64,000 nt of DNA from Limimaricola sp. (GTDB lineage Bacteria; Pseudomonadota; Alphaproteobacteria; Rhodobacterales; Rhodobacteraceae), in contig NZ_WGLM01000002.1 in assembly GCF_016125575.1 (NCBI RefSeq), positions 186,001-250,000 on the forward strand, given 5' to 3'. A program made the position numbers and the translations under genes. The notes below the pieces were generated by a model. It was given only the letters and a program-made list of their open reading frames with translations, ran no database searches and was not told the DNA's origin. Positions 56,680-64,000 of the stretch are shown here, piece after piece; within the stretch, counting starts at the first letter, position 1, and every line of letters begins with the position of its first letter.

Positions 56680-57290
56680 CAGGTCAGGTCGCTGGGGCTC
56701 CAGTTGCTGTTCTTGCTGCTCCAGCACAACTGCGAGGCAAAGCGCGGGCGGGTAATGATGAAGTTCTGGAACACCATCGCGTTAAGCCCCACCGACATGA
56801 TCGGCTCGTAGGGCGACCATGTCTCGACCAGGATCGCCTTTTCGCCCGGCGGCATCGTCGGGATCTGGTCGCGCAATTCCTTCAGGCGGGTATCGGTCAG
56901 GACCGGCGCGCCGCCCCGCGTCTGCGACCAGACCACGTTGAAAACGCGGGAATCGTTCGGGTCCGAGGTGTTGTCGTTGTAATTGCGCTCGATCTCGGTG
57001 ATCCGCATCTTGGGATTGCGACCCGCATGGGCCAGCATCTTTTGCACCTTCCACACCGAATCCAGATAGGTATTGGTGATTGGCTGGGTTTCGCGGCTCA
57101 GCATGTCCGAGACGGTATAGGCCGATTTCAGCACCGTCGTCTGGGTGCGATAGGCATCAAACCAGATGTAGGTGGCCATGTAGCACCACGCCAGCACCGG
57201 GAACATCAGGATCGCCTCGACGGCAATGCTGCCACCCTCGTCGTCGCGCAGGCGGGCGATCAGGTTGTGGAGAAGACGCGCAAACATCAC
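56676..57290 (-). CDS. TadE/TadG-type pilus assembly protein
   Basis: A 204-residue protein with the characteristic DDEGGSIAVEAILMFPVLAWCYMATYIWFDAYR segment: a short cytoplasmic start, a Glu in the membrane segment, and a periplasmic tail. TadE/TadG-type pseudopilins take part in Flp/Tad pilus biogenesis. It overlaps the next gene upstream by 4 bp. Confidence 0.85.
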   Translation of the reverse strand: MMFARLLHNLIARLRDDEGGSIAVEAILMFPVLAWCYMATYIWFDAYRTQTTVLKSAYTVSDMLSRETQPITNTYLDSVWKVQKMLAHAGRNPKMRITEIERNYNDNTSDPNDSRVFNVVWSQTRGGAPVLTDTRLKELRDQIPTMPPGEKAILVETWSPYEPIMSVGLNAMVFQNFIITRPRFASQLCWSSKNSNWSPSDLTC

Positions 57291-57823
57291 AACGGCTCCA
57301 TCACGAAGGCAGACATCGAAACGAGGGCGTACATCCCGCCACTTTCCTTGTGGACCTGATAGCCCAGACCCATACCCGGCAGCAGCGGTTTGAACAGCGA
57401 GCAGACGCGGAGAACCATCAACTGGTTTTCCTGCCCGTTCTGGAACTTGACCATCGGCGAAAAGGGTTCGGAGACATCGACGCAGTCTGGTGTTGACGGG
57501 ATGTCGGACCAGTTGCGCAGGTCGACGCGGCGCATCTCCAGCTTCATCGTGTTCACGCAGTCGGGCAGGATGCCCGCGCCGCTGCAGATCATCCGCTTGA
57601 TGTCATATGAGCTAAACGAGGTCTTGGTATTCAGGCGAATCTCGCGCACGGCCATGTCAAGGCCACGCTCCAGCATCGCCTGCCGGGTCTGCAACAGCCC
57701 CAGTTCGACCGCCGAAACGAAAAGCACCATGAAGGCCGGGAAGACCAGCACGAACTCGATCGTGGCGGTGCCGTCTTCGCGGCGCCAGAGCCGGGACAGG
57801 GAACGGAGGGCGGTGCGGATCAT
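57287..57823 (-). CDS. TadE-family pilus assembly protein
   Basis: A 178-residue protein with DGTATIEFVLVFPAFMVLFVSAVELGLLQTR, the TadE-type hydrophobic segment with conserved Glu. The periplasmic part has four or more cysteines. It overlaps both neighbours (4 bp each), so the three genes form one transcript. Confidence 0.9.
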   Translation of the reverse strand: MIRTALRSLSRLWRREDGTATIEFVLVFPAFMVLFVSAVELGLLQTRQAMLERGLDMAVREIRLNTKTSFSSYDIKRMICSGAGILPDCVNTMKLEMRRVDLRNWSDIPSTPDCVDVSEPFSPMVKFQNGQENQLMVLRVCSLFKPLLPGMGLGYQVHKESGGMYALVSMSAFVMEPL

Positions 57824-59532
57824 TGGGTCAGCTTCAGCTTGGCGATGTCGCTGGCGATGGCCGCGAAGGCAACGCTGATGTTTGTGCCTTGCACGTCAAA
57901 GTAGTGACTGGGCGAACTTGCGCAGTCCAGCAGCGTGGACTTGCCGTGCGAGCTGGCCTCGAAAGCAACGGTATAGATCACGATACCCTTGGCCTTGGCC
58001 GCGTCGCAGGTGGCCGAAAGGCGGTTGTCGGCGGGCGTCGAATCCATCACCGTTTCAAGCGCATAGTAGGTGGCGACATAGGTGTTGTAGCTGATGTAGC
58101 CGTAGCGATAGGGCTCGTAAAAGAAGTTCGAATAGATGACGGTGCGCACCCAGTTCGAATAGACGTCCTGCCAGCTGAGGTGCCGCACCGTCGAGGAATA
58201 GTCGATCCCCTGCCCGGGCTGGGCGGACTCGCCGTTCAGCTTGGTATAGTCAGGAAAACCCTGCGGATAATTGTGGATCCGGTTGTAATACGACTGGCCC
58301 AGCCAGAAGAACGTGTCGTCGGTGAAGTTGTTGGGCGTGTTGTTGTCGCTGACCAGGATCGAGAAGCGGTTGTTGCTGGTGCCGCCCAGCGTGTCGCTGG
58401 AATGGGCCTTGTTCACCCAGATCGTCGAGAGCCCCGACTTGTAGGGTTCCGCCAGATCATATTCCTGCGTGTTCTCACCGTCAGTCATCACCACCAGCAC
58501 CTTCAGCGTGTCTGGTGCGGTGAAAGAGAAGGGCCGCCCGGCAGAGGCCGCCTCGACCTTGCCAGCGCCAATCAGGCCGGTGACCATCGGCTGCGAACGC
58601 GGGTCAAGCAGCGAGACGCCCCACTTCACGCCAAGGTCGATGGCGGTGTTGCCGAAGCTGACGAGGTTCTGGATTTTCGTGCGCAAGCTGGATTCGTTAG
58701 ACGAATCGATGGTGATCGCGTTTTCGGTGGGCTTGAAGCACCACGGACGCTGGATCGGGCTCGCGTTGGTGTTGGTTTCGGCGCCGTAGTCGAAATCGGA
58801 CACGCGGTTCCGCGTGATCGCGGTGTCGATCCAGGTGTCGGTGACCTCATTGGCGCCGATCAGCGGGCAATACGACATGTCGTGCTGAGAACTCAGCGGG
58901 TAATAGGCTGCCATGTCGGGCCCGATGTTAACCACCGCCGAATAGGGCACGATCGAAATCGTCGTCAGGCCCTGGCTGCCGGGCGCGTTGTTGGCCAGAA
59001 CCGTCGAGACGAAGGATTTGGCCGCCGTGCGCAGGTTCGAAAGTTTGTTGTTGTTCTGCATCGACGAGGACATGTCGAGCACCAGCGAGACCTCGACGTT
59101 GGTCACCCGCTCTTCGGCAGTGCTGGCGGCAGGCGCGGTCATCTGGTTGATGCCCATCATGTTCATGAAGAACATCTGGACGGGCAGCCGTGTCTGGGCG
59201 CTCACAACCTTGTAGTTCAGGCCCTGCTGCACCGAGGGATCGCCCACCAGCGCGTTGATAAGACCGGCGCGGGTCAGGTAGTCGCGAACCACGTCGGCAG
59301 CGGGCAGCGTCTGGTTGAGGTTGGCGGCGGCCAGCACCGCGCGGTCAATGGTGGCCTGAAGCCTTGTGCGCGTGTTCTCGAAGCGCATCGTGTCCACCGC
59401 CATGCCCCCGACCATCAGCATCAGGACAAGCAGGAACAGCGACAGGATGATCATGCTGCCGTCGCCGTCATCGGCAAAGCGGACGAGGCGCCGGACAAGG
59501 GCACGTCCCGGATGAACGATCTTGCGTGACAT
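57820..59532 (-). CDS. TadG-like protein with von Willebrand A domain
   Basis: A 570-residue protein. The N-terminal segment SMIILSLFLLVLMLMVGGMAVDTMRFENTR is TadG-like. A von Willebrand A domain has MIDAS SLVLDMSSSMQ and VMTDGENT. It resembles TadG proteins of Tad pili. The ATG at 59532 follows GGAAGGTGG; the frame runs open to 59589. The rest of a tad locus (TadA ATPase, secretin, flp pilin) is not present in the window. Confidence 0.9.
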   Translation of the reverse strand: MSRKIVHPGRALVRRLVRFADDGDGSMIILSLFLLVLMLMVGGMAVDTMRFENTRTRLQATIDRAVLAAANLNQTLPAADVVRDYLTRAGLINALVGDPSVQQGLNYKVVSAQTRLPVQMFFMNMMGINQMTAPAASTAEERVTNVEVSLVLDMSSSMQNNNKLSNLRTAAKSFVSTVLANNAPGSQGLTTISIVPYSAVVNIGPDMAAYYPLSSQHDMSYCPLIGANEVTDTWIDTAITRNRVSDFDYGAETNTNASPIQRPWCFKPTENAITIDSSNESSLRTKIQNLVSFGNTAIDLGVKWGVSLLDPRSQPMVTGLIGAGKVEAASAGRPFSFTAPDTLKVLVVMTDGENTQEYDLAEPYKSGLSTIWVNKAHSSDTLGGTSNNRFSILVSDNNTPNNFTDDTFFWLGQSYYNRIHNYPQGFPDYTKLNGESAQPGQGIDYSSTVRHLSWQDVYSNWVRTVIYSNFFYEPYRYGYISYNTYVATYYALETVMDSTPADNRLSATCDAAKAKGIVIYTVAFEASSHGKSTLLDCASSPSHYFDVQGTNISVAFAAIASDIAKLKLTQ

Positions 59533-59879
59533 AGGCCACCTTCCCAACCACTTCCCGTGCCACGTCTGGGTGGCCGCGGGGTGTTCCACTCGATCCCCCT
59601 AGATTGATCCTGAATGCGACATCTTTAGGGCGTCACGGCGTCGATATGCGGCATTGGTCCGTCTTGCGCACCAGTCGGTGCATTCCGCCATCCATCCTTT
59701 CCGTGAAGGCGACAGTGACGACGCGGGCGAATCGGCCCCCTCCGGCCGCTCAAGCGGTCGAATGGCCCGATTTCGGTATTTCTCCCGTTTTTTGGGCAAA
59801 TGCCGAGCGAAGCTGGCTAAAGTCCCCCCAGAGGGTCCGGCAGGAGGGCCGGCCCGCACGTCCGGGAAGGAACGCACCC
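59533..59879. other. divergent intergenic region between tadG-like and dehydrogenase genes
   Basis: A 347-bp non-coding region that separates divergent genes. It has a 5-bp inverted repeat, CCGCT (59746-59750) and AGCGG (59753-59757), and an AT-richer stretch (59770-59800). Promoters for both genes must be here; none is clear. No gene is supported; the open frame running through it is an extension of the dehydrogenase frame. Confidence 0.45.
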
Positions 59880-61322
59880 ATGACCACTGCCCCTGCCATG
59901 CCGCTGGAGCCCAGTTTCCGCGAATCCGTCGACATCATGTTCAATCGTGCTGTCGCGCTGATGGATCTCAGCCCGGGGCTGGAGGAGAAGATCCGCGTCT
60001 GCAACTCGACCTACACGGTTCGGTTCGGTGTGCGCCTGCGCGGGCAGATCCATACCTTCACCGGCTACCGTTCGGTGCATTCCGAGCACATGGAACCGGT
60101 CAAGGGCGGCATCCGCTACGCGATGAGCGTGCATCAGGACGAGGTCGAGGCGCTTGCGGCGCTGATGACCTACAAATGCGCGCTGGTGGACGCGCCCTTC
60201 GGCGGCTCCAAGGGGGGGCTAAGGATCGACCCGCGCGAATGGGAAGAGCACGAGATGGAGCAGATCACTCGCCGCTTCACCTACGAACTGGTCAAGCGCA
60301 GCCTGATCCATCCCAGCCAGAACGTGCCCGCCCCCGACATGGGCACCGGCGAGCGCGAGATGGCCTGGATCGCCGACCAGTATCGGCGGATGAACACCAC
60401 CGACATCAACGCCGCTGCCTGTGTCACCGGCAAGCCGATCAACGCGGGTGGCATCCAAGGCCGGACCGAGGCCACCGGGCGCGGCGTGCAATACGCCCTG
60501 CGCGAGTTCTTCCGCCACCCCGAGGACTGCGCGAAGGCCGGGCTGACAGGCGGCCTTGAGGGCAAGCGCATCATCGTGCAAGGCCTTGGTAACGTGGGCT
60601 ATCACGCCGCGAAGTTCCTGCAGGAAGAAGACGGCGCAAAGATCATCGGCATCATCGAACGCGACGGCGCGCTGTTTTCCGAAGAAGGGCTGGATGTCGA
60701 GAAGGTGCGCCAGTGGATCGGCAAACACGGCGGTGTGGCCGACTACCCGAAGGTGAAATACCTCAAGGACGGCGCGACCGTGCTGGAGGCCACGTGCGAC
60801 ATCCTGATCCCTGCGGCGCTGGAAGGCGTGATCAATATGGGCAATGCCGCCCGGATCAAGGCGCCGCTGATCATCGAGGCCGCCAACGGGCCCGTCACGG
60901 CCGGAGCCGACGAGGTGCTGCGCGACAAGGGCACCGTCATCATCCCCGATATGTATGCCAACGCGGGTGGCGTGACGGTGAGTTACTTCGAATGGGTCAA
61001 GAACCTCAGCCATATCCGCTTTGGCCGCTTGCAGCGCCGCGCCGAGGAGGCGCGCCACCAGTTGCTGGTGGACGAGTTGGAGCGGCTGAGCGCCGACAAG
61101 GGGCTGGGATGGCAGCTGTCGCCCGGGTTCAAGGAAACCTACCTGCGCGGCGCTGGCGAGCTGGAACTGGTGCGCTCCGGCCTCGACGACACGATGCGTG
61201 CGGCCTACCAGGCGATGCGCGCGGTCTGGCATGGCCGGCCAGAGGTGCACGACCTGCGCACCGCTGCCTACATCGTTTCCATCGGCAAGGTCGCGGCCAG
61301 CTACCGCGCCAAGGGCCTTTAG
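59880..61322 (+). CDS. Glu/Leu/Phe/Val dehydrogenase
   Basis: A 480-residue amino-acid dehydrogenase, probably glutamate dehydrogenase. The substrate-binding lysines lie in PVKGGIRYA and MTYKCALVDAPFGGSKGGL; the NAD motif is GLGNVGYHAAKFL. The ATG at 59880 has GGAAGG upstream; a much longer frame begins at 59604, but the extra residues are not family-like. Confidence 0.93.
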   Translation: MTTAPAMPLEPSFRESVDIMFNRAVALMDLSPGLEEKIRVCNSTYTVRFGVRLRGQIHTFTGYRSVHSEHMEPVKGGIRYAMSVHQDEVEALAALMTYKCALVDAPFGGSKGGLRIDPREWEEHEMEQITRRFTYELVKRSLIHPSQNVPAPDMGTGEREMAWIADQYRRMNTTDINAAACVTGKPINAGGIQGRTEATGRGVQYALREFFRHPEDCAKAGLTGGLEGKRIIVQGLGNVGYHAAKFLQEEDGAKIIGIIERDGALFSEEGLDVEKVRQWIGKHGGVADYPKVKYLKDGATVLEATCDILIPAALEGVINMGNAARIKAPLIIEAANGPVTAGADEVLRDKGTVIIPDMYANAGGVTVSYFEWVKNLSHIRFGRLQRRAEEARHQLLVDELERLSADKGLGWQLSPGFKETYLRGAGELELVRSGLDDTMRAAYQAMRAVWHGRPEVHDLRTAAYIVSIGKVAASYRAKGL

Positions 61323-61798
61323 GGACCGGCCGCCAGCGCGGCGCAGAATTCAGCGATGTCGGGCGCGAAATCGCCACGCTCGACCCGCGCGCGGGCGACA
61401 TAGAGCGTGGCCAGCGGTTCGCGCCCGGCCAATCGCGCGAAATCGGCAAAGGCGCCGGCCGGACGGCGCGGATCAGCCCCGGTCATCACCAGCCCCAGTC
61501 GCGGCGGCAGGGCCGGATGGGCGCGCAGGAAACTGGCCATCGGCACCGCGACCCGGCCCGCCCAGACCGGTGCTGCCAGCACCAGCGCGCCGAAACGCGG
61601 CCAGTCCACAGGCGGCACCTCGACGGGCGTATCGGCACCGGCCCGCGCCGCCCGGCCCCAGACCAGCATCCCCCAAAGGCCCCCGGCGCGCACCCGCGGT
61701 GCCACGATCCTGTCCATCTCGACGGCAAGTTCGGCCGCGACGGCCGCAGCCACCCGCGCCGTCCGTTCTGACCAGGAATAGCACAAGACCCGCGTCAT
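61319..61798 (-). CDS. flavodoxin-like protein
   Basis: A 159-residue protein opening MTRVLCYSWSERTARVAAAVAAEL, with VLAAPVWAGRVAVPMASFL, the pattern of the flavodoxin/NADPH-dependent FMN reductase fold. An alternative start at 61828 is possible. Function unknown. It converges on the dehydrogenase gene with a 4-bp overlap. Confidence 0.7.
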   Translation of the reverse strand: MTRVLCYSWSERTARVAAAVAAELAVEMDRIVAPRVRAGGLWGMLVWGRAARAGADTPVEVPPVDWPRFGALVLAAPVWAGRVAVPMASFLRAHPALPPRLGLVMTGADPRRPAGAFADFARLAGREPLATLYVARARVERGDFAPDIAEFCAALAAGP

Positions 61799-61979
61799 CG
61801 GTCGCTGCCTCGCCTCGGTGTCAGGCATACCCTGCACTTTATCCTGACCCGGCACGGTGATCTGAATCAACCGGGGTCGCGGGCAGATGCCTCTTTGTCG
61901 AAAAGCGACGTTTCGGTGGCGCAACGGGCTTGATAGGGTCATCCCCGACAACAGAGTCGGGCAAGGGGCGCGCGCGGGC

Positions 61980-63233
61980 ATGGGCTATTCTGGGCTTCGG
62001 GTGATCTGGGAAGGGCTGACCGGCCAGACAGGGTGGAAACCCGTCTGGCGCGACCCGGCACCCAAGCCCGAATATGACATCGTCATCATCGGCGGCGGCG
62101 GCCACGGCCTGTCGACCGCCTATTACCTCGCCAAGGAACACGGGCTGCGCAACGTCGCGGTGCTGGAAAAGGGCTATCTCGGCGGCGGCAACGTGGGCCG
62201 CAACACCACCATCGTCCGGGCCAACTACTTTCTGCCCGGCAACAGCGAATTCTACAGCCATTCCCTGAAGTTGTGGGAAGGGCTGGAGGCCGATCTGAAC
62301 TACAACGTGATGCATTCTCAGCGCGGGCTGATCAACCTGTTCCACTCCGACGGGCAGCGCGACGCCTTCGTGCGGCGCGGCAATTCCATGATCAACCAGG
62401 GCGATGACGCGATCCTGCTCGACCGCGAGGGCGTGCGCAAACACCTGCCCTATCTCGACTTCGACAACGTCCGCTTCCCGATCTACGGCGGGCTGCTGCA
62501 TCCGCGCGGCGGCACCGCCCGGCACGATGCCGTGGCCTGGGGCTATGCCCGTGGCGCGGACCGGCGCGGTGTTGACCTGATCCAGAACTGCGAAGTCACC
62601 GGGATCGACATCGAGGGCGGAAAAGTGAAAGGCGTGCAGACCACGCGGGGGGCGATCCGGGCCAAGAAGGTTGGAATCGTGGTAGCGGGCCGGTCGGGCC
62701 AAGTGGCCGCGATGGCCGGGATGCGGCTGCCGATCGAAAGCCACGTGTTGCAGGCCTTCGTCACCGAGGGGCTGAAGCCGGTGATCGACCATGTCGTCAG
62801 CTTCGGCATGGGCCACTTCTATATCAGCCAATCCGACAAGGGCGGGCTGGTCTTCGGTGGTGATCTGGATTTCTACCCATCCTACGCCGCGCGCGGCAAC
62901 CTGCCGATGAAGGAACACGTGATGGAGGCCGCGATGACGCTGATGCCGATGATCGGCAAGGCGCGGGTGCTGCGGTCCTGGGGCGGGATCATGGACATGA
63001 CGCCCGATGGCAGCCCGATCATCGACAAGACCGAGACCGAGGGCCTCTTCATCGATTGCGGCTGGTGCTACGGCGGGTTCAAGGCGGTGCCCGGCTCGGG
63101 CTATTCCTTCGCGCACCTGATCGCCACCGGCACCCATCACGCCCCCGCCGCCAAGTTCCGGCTGGACCGCTTCCGCACCGGGCGCGGGCTGATGGACGAA
63201 GAGGGCACCGGCGCCCAACACAATTTGCACTAG
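61980..63233 (+). CDS. soxB: sarcosine oxidase subunit beta
   Basis: A 417-residue flavoprotein. The FAD motif is DIVIIGGGGHGLSTAYYLAKE; GGNVGRNTTIVRANY holds the covalent FMN-attachment region. SoxB demethylates sarcosine in the cytoplasm as part of the SoxBDAG complex. The ATG at 61980 matches the family start MGYSGLRVIWEGL; an upstream extension to 61887 is not. Confidence 0.95.
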   Translation: MGYSGLRVIWEGLTGQTGWKPVWRDPAPKPEYDIVIIGGGGHGLSTAYYLAKEHGLRNVAVLEKGYLGGGNVGRNTTIVRANYFLPGNSEFYSHSLKLWEGLEADLNYNVMHSQRGLINLFHSDGQRDAFVRRGNSMINQGDDAILLDREGVRKHLPYLDFDNVRFPIYGGLLHPRGGTARHDAVAWGYARGADRRGVDLIQNCEVTGIDIEGGKVKGVQTTRGAIRAKKVGIVVAGRSGQVAAMAGMRLPIESHVLQAFVTEGLKPVIDHVVSFGMGHFYISQSDKGGLVFGGDLDFYPSYAARGNLPMKEHVMEAAMTLMPMIGKARVLRSWGGIMDMTPDGSPIIDKTETEGLFIDCGWCYGGFKAVPGSGYSFAHLIATGTHHAPAAKFRLDRFRTGRGLMDEEGTGAQHNLH

Positions 63234-63242
63234 GGGACAAAG

Positions 63243-63506
63243 ATGCGGATCACCTGCCCGATCTGTGGCGAACGCGACCGGCGCGAATTCTATTACGGCG
63301 GCAACGCGGTGCTGGCCGACCGTCCCGCGCGCGACGCGGGCGAGGCCGCGTGGGACGCCTATATCCACCTGCGCGACAACCCTGCTGGCACAAGCCGCGA
63401 GTTGTGGCAGCACGAGGTGGGCTGCGGCGCATGGATGGTGGTGGAGCGTGACACCGTGACCCACGCCGTGCACGGCGCCACGCTGGCCCCGGGGGCCGCG
63501 CGATGA
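63243..63506 (+). CDS. soxD: sarcosine oxidase subunit delta
   Basis: An 87-residue zinc protein. CPICGERDRREFYYGG and HEVGCGAWM provide the Cys-Cys-His-Cys zinc site. It starts 9 bp after soxB and overlaps soxA by 4 bp (ATGA). Confidence 0.95.
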   Translation: MRITCPICGERDRREFYYGGNAVLADRPARDAGEAAWDAYIHLRDNPAGTSRELWQHEVGCGAWMVVERDTVTHAVHGATLAPGAAR

Positions 63507-64000
63507 GGGTCGAGGGCAAGGGGCTGATCGACCGCAGCCGGCGCGTCACCTTCACTTTCGACGACCGGCGGATGACCGGCTACGCGGGCGATACGCTGGC
63601 CTCGGCGCTGCTGGCCAACGATGTGCGGCTGGTCGGGCGCAGCTTCAAGTATCACCGCCCGCGCGGCATCCTGACCGCCGGGTCGGAAGAGCCCAACGCG
63701 CTGATGACCATCGGCACCGGCGCACAGGCGGAACCCAACCAGCGCGCGACCACGCAGGAACTGTTCGACGGGCTGGTGGCGCAAAGCCAGAACCGCTGGC
63801 CCTCGCTCGCGCGTGACGTGCTCAGCGTGAATGACCTGATCTCGCCCTTCCTCGGCGCGGGGTTCTATTACAAGACCTTCATGTGGCCGCGAAGTTTCTG
63901 GGAGAAGCTTTACGAGCCGTTCATCCGGCGTGCTGCCGGCCTTGGCGCGCTCAACGGCCGGAACAACCCCGACCATTACGAGCGCGCCTTTGCCTTCTGC
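63503..64000 (+). CDS. soxA: sarcosine oxidase subunit alpha (partial, N-terminal part)
   Basis: 166 codons lie in the window; the gene runs off the end. The visible part includes the start, VTFTFDDRRMTGYAGDTLASALLANDVRLVGRSFKYHRPRGI, the N-terminal domain of SoxA. The full subunit is about 980-1000 residues and binds NAD and tetrahydrofolate. It overlaps soxD. Confidence 0.95.
   Translation, partial: MRVEGKGLIDRSRRVTFTFDDRRMTGYAGDTLASALLANDVRLVGRSFKYHRPRGILTAGSEEPNALMTIGTGAQAEPNQRATTQELFDGLVAQSQNRWPSLARDVLSVNDLISPFLGAGFYYKTFMWPRSFWEKLYEPFIRRAAGLGALNGRNNPDHYERAFAFC

Noticed and set aside
57823-59529. Plus-strand open frame opposite the TadG-like gene.
   Set aside because: A shadow frame; the minus-strand gene has a von Willebrand A domain and ribosome binding site.
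61799-61979. Glycine riboswitch upstream of the sarcosine oxidase genes.
   Set aside because: The conserved glycine aptamer core could not be recognised in this short region.

Overview
The window is GC-rich, densely coded DNA from an alphaproteobacterium, almost certainly Rhodobacteraceae/Roseobacteraceae in the broad sense. The pointers are the ruvCAB-ybgC-tolQRAB-pal-cpoB-tilS-ftsH chromosomal block, a phosphatidylcholine synthase, homoserine dehydrogenase/glpX/recJ next to a tRNA-Glu, heterotetrameric sarcosine oxidase genes, and frequent ATGA, GTGA and TGATG stop/start overlaps. Genus and species cannot be fixed from the sequence alone.

Layout. 1-17.9 kb is housekeeping: a partial TamA-like outer membrane assembly gene, truA, a ycjX/ycjF pair, a truncated haemoglobin, ileS, ogt, pcs, xerC with a DUF484 gene, fsa, priA, a flavin monooxygenase, an MFS transporter and prmA. 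17.9-32 kb carries a small DUF1127 gene, ruvCAB and the complete Tol-Pal operon running into tilS and ftsH, then a methyltransferase. 32-38.4 kb has a THUMP RNA methyltransferase, divergent katG and oxyR, a Gly/Asn-rich secreted protein, and an outer-membrane barrel gene interrupted by one in-frame TGA.

38.4-48.1 kb is a mobile element of about 9.7 kb integrated at the 3' end of tRNA-Glu(TTC). It is bounded by an exact 15-bp repeat (38404-38418 and 48126-48140). Its integrase lies at the tRNA end, with an XRE repressor, two 17-bp operators and small control genes next to it. The other arm has a RecA-fold replication ATPase, terminase large subunit, HNH endonuclease, HK97 major capsid protein, prohead protease, connector and portal. 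There are no tail, lysis or holin genes. This is the layout of a capsid-forming phage satellite (cf-PICI type), here in an alphaproteobacterium and with the head genes in reversed order. It is the most interesting part of the window.

48.2-64 kb returns to the core chromosome: recJ, glpX, a GST, a VOC protein, hom, a small lipoprotein, a pirin, a 3-hydroxyisobutyrate-dehydrogenase-like gene, three TadE/TadG-type genes, a Glu/Leu/Phe/Val dehydrogenase, a flavodoxin-like gene, and the start of a sarcosine oxidase operon (soxB, soxD, partial soxA) that runs off the end.
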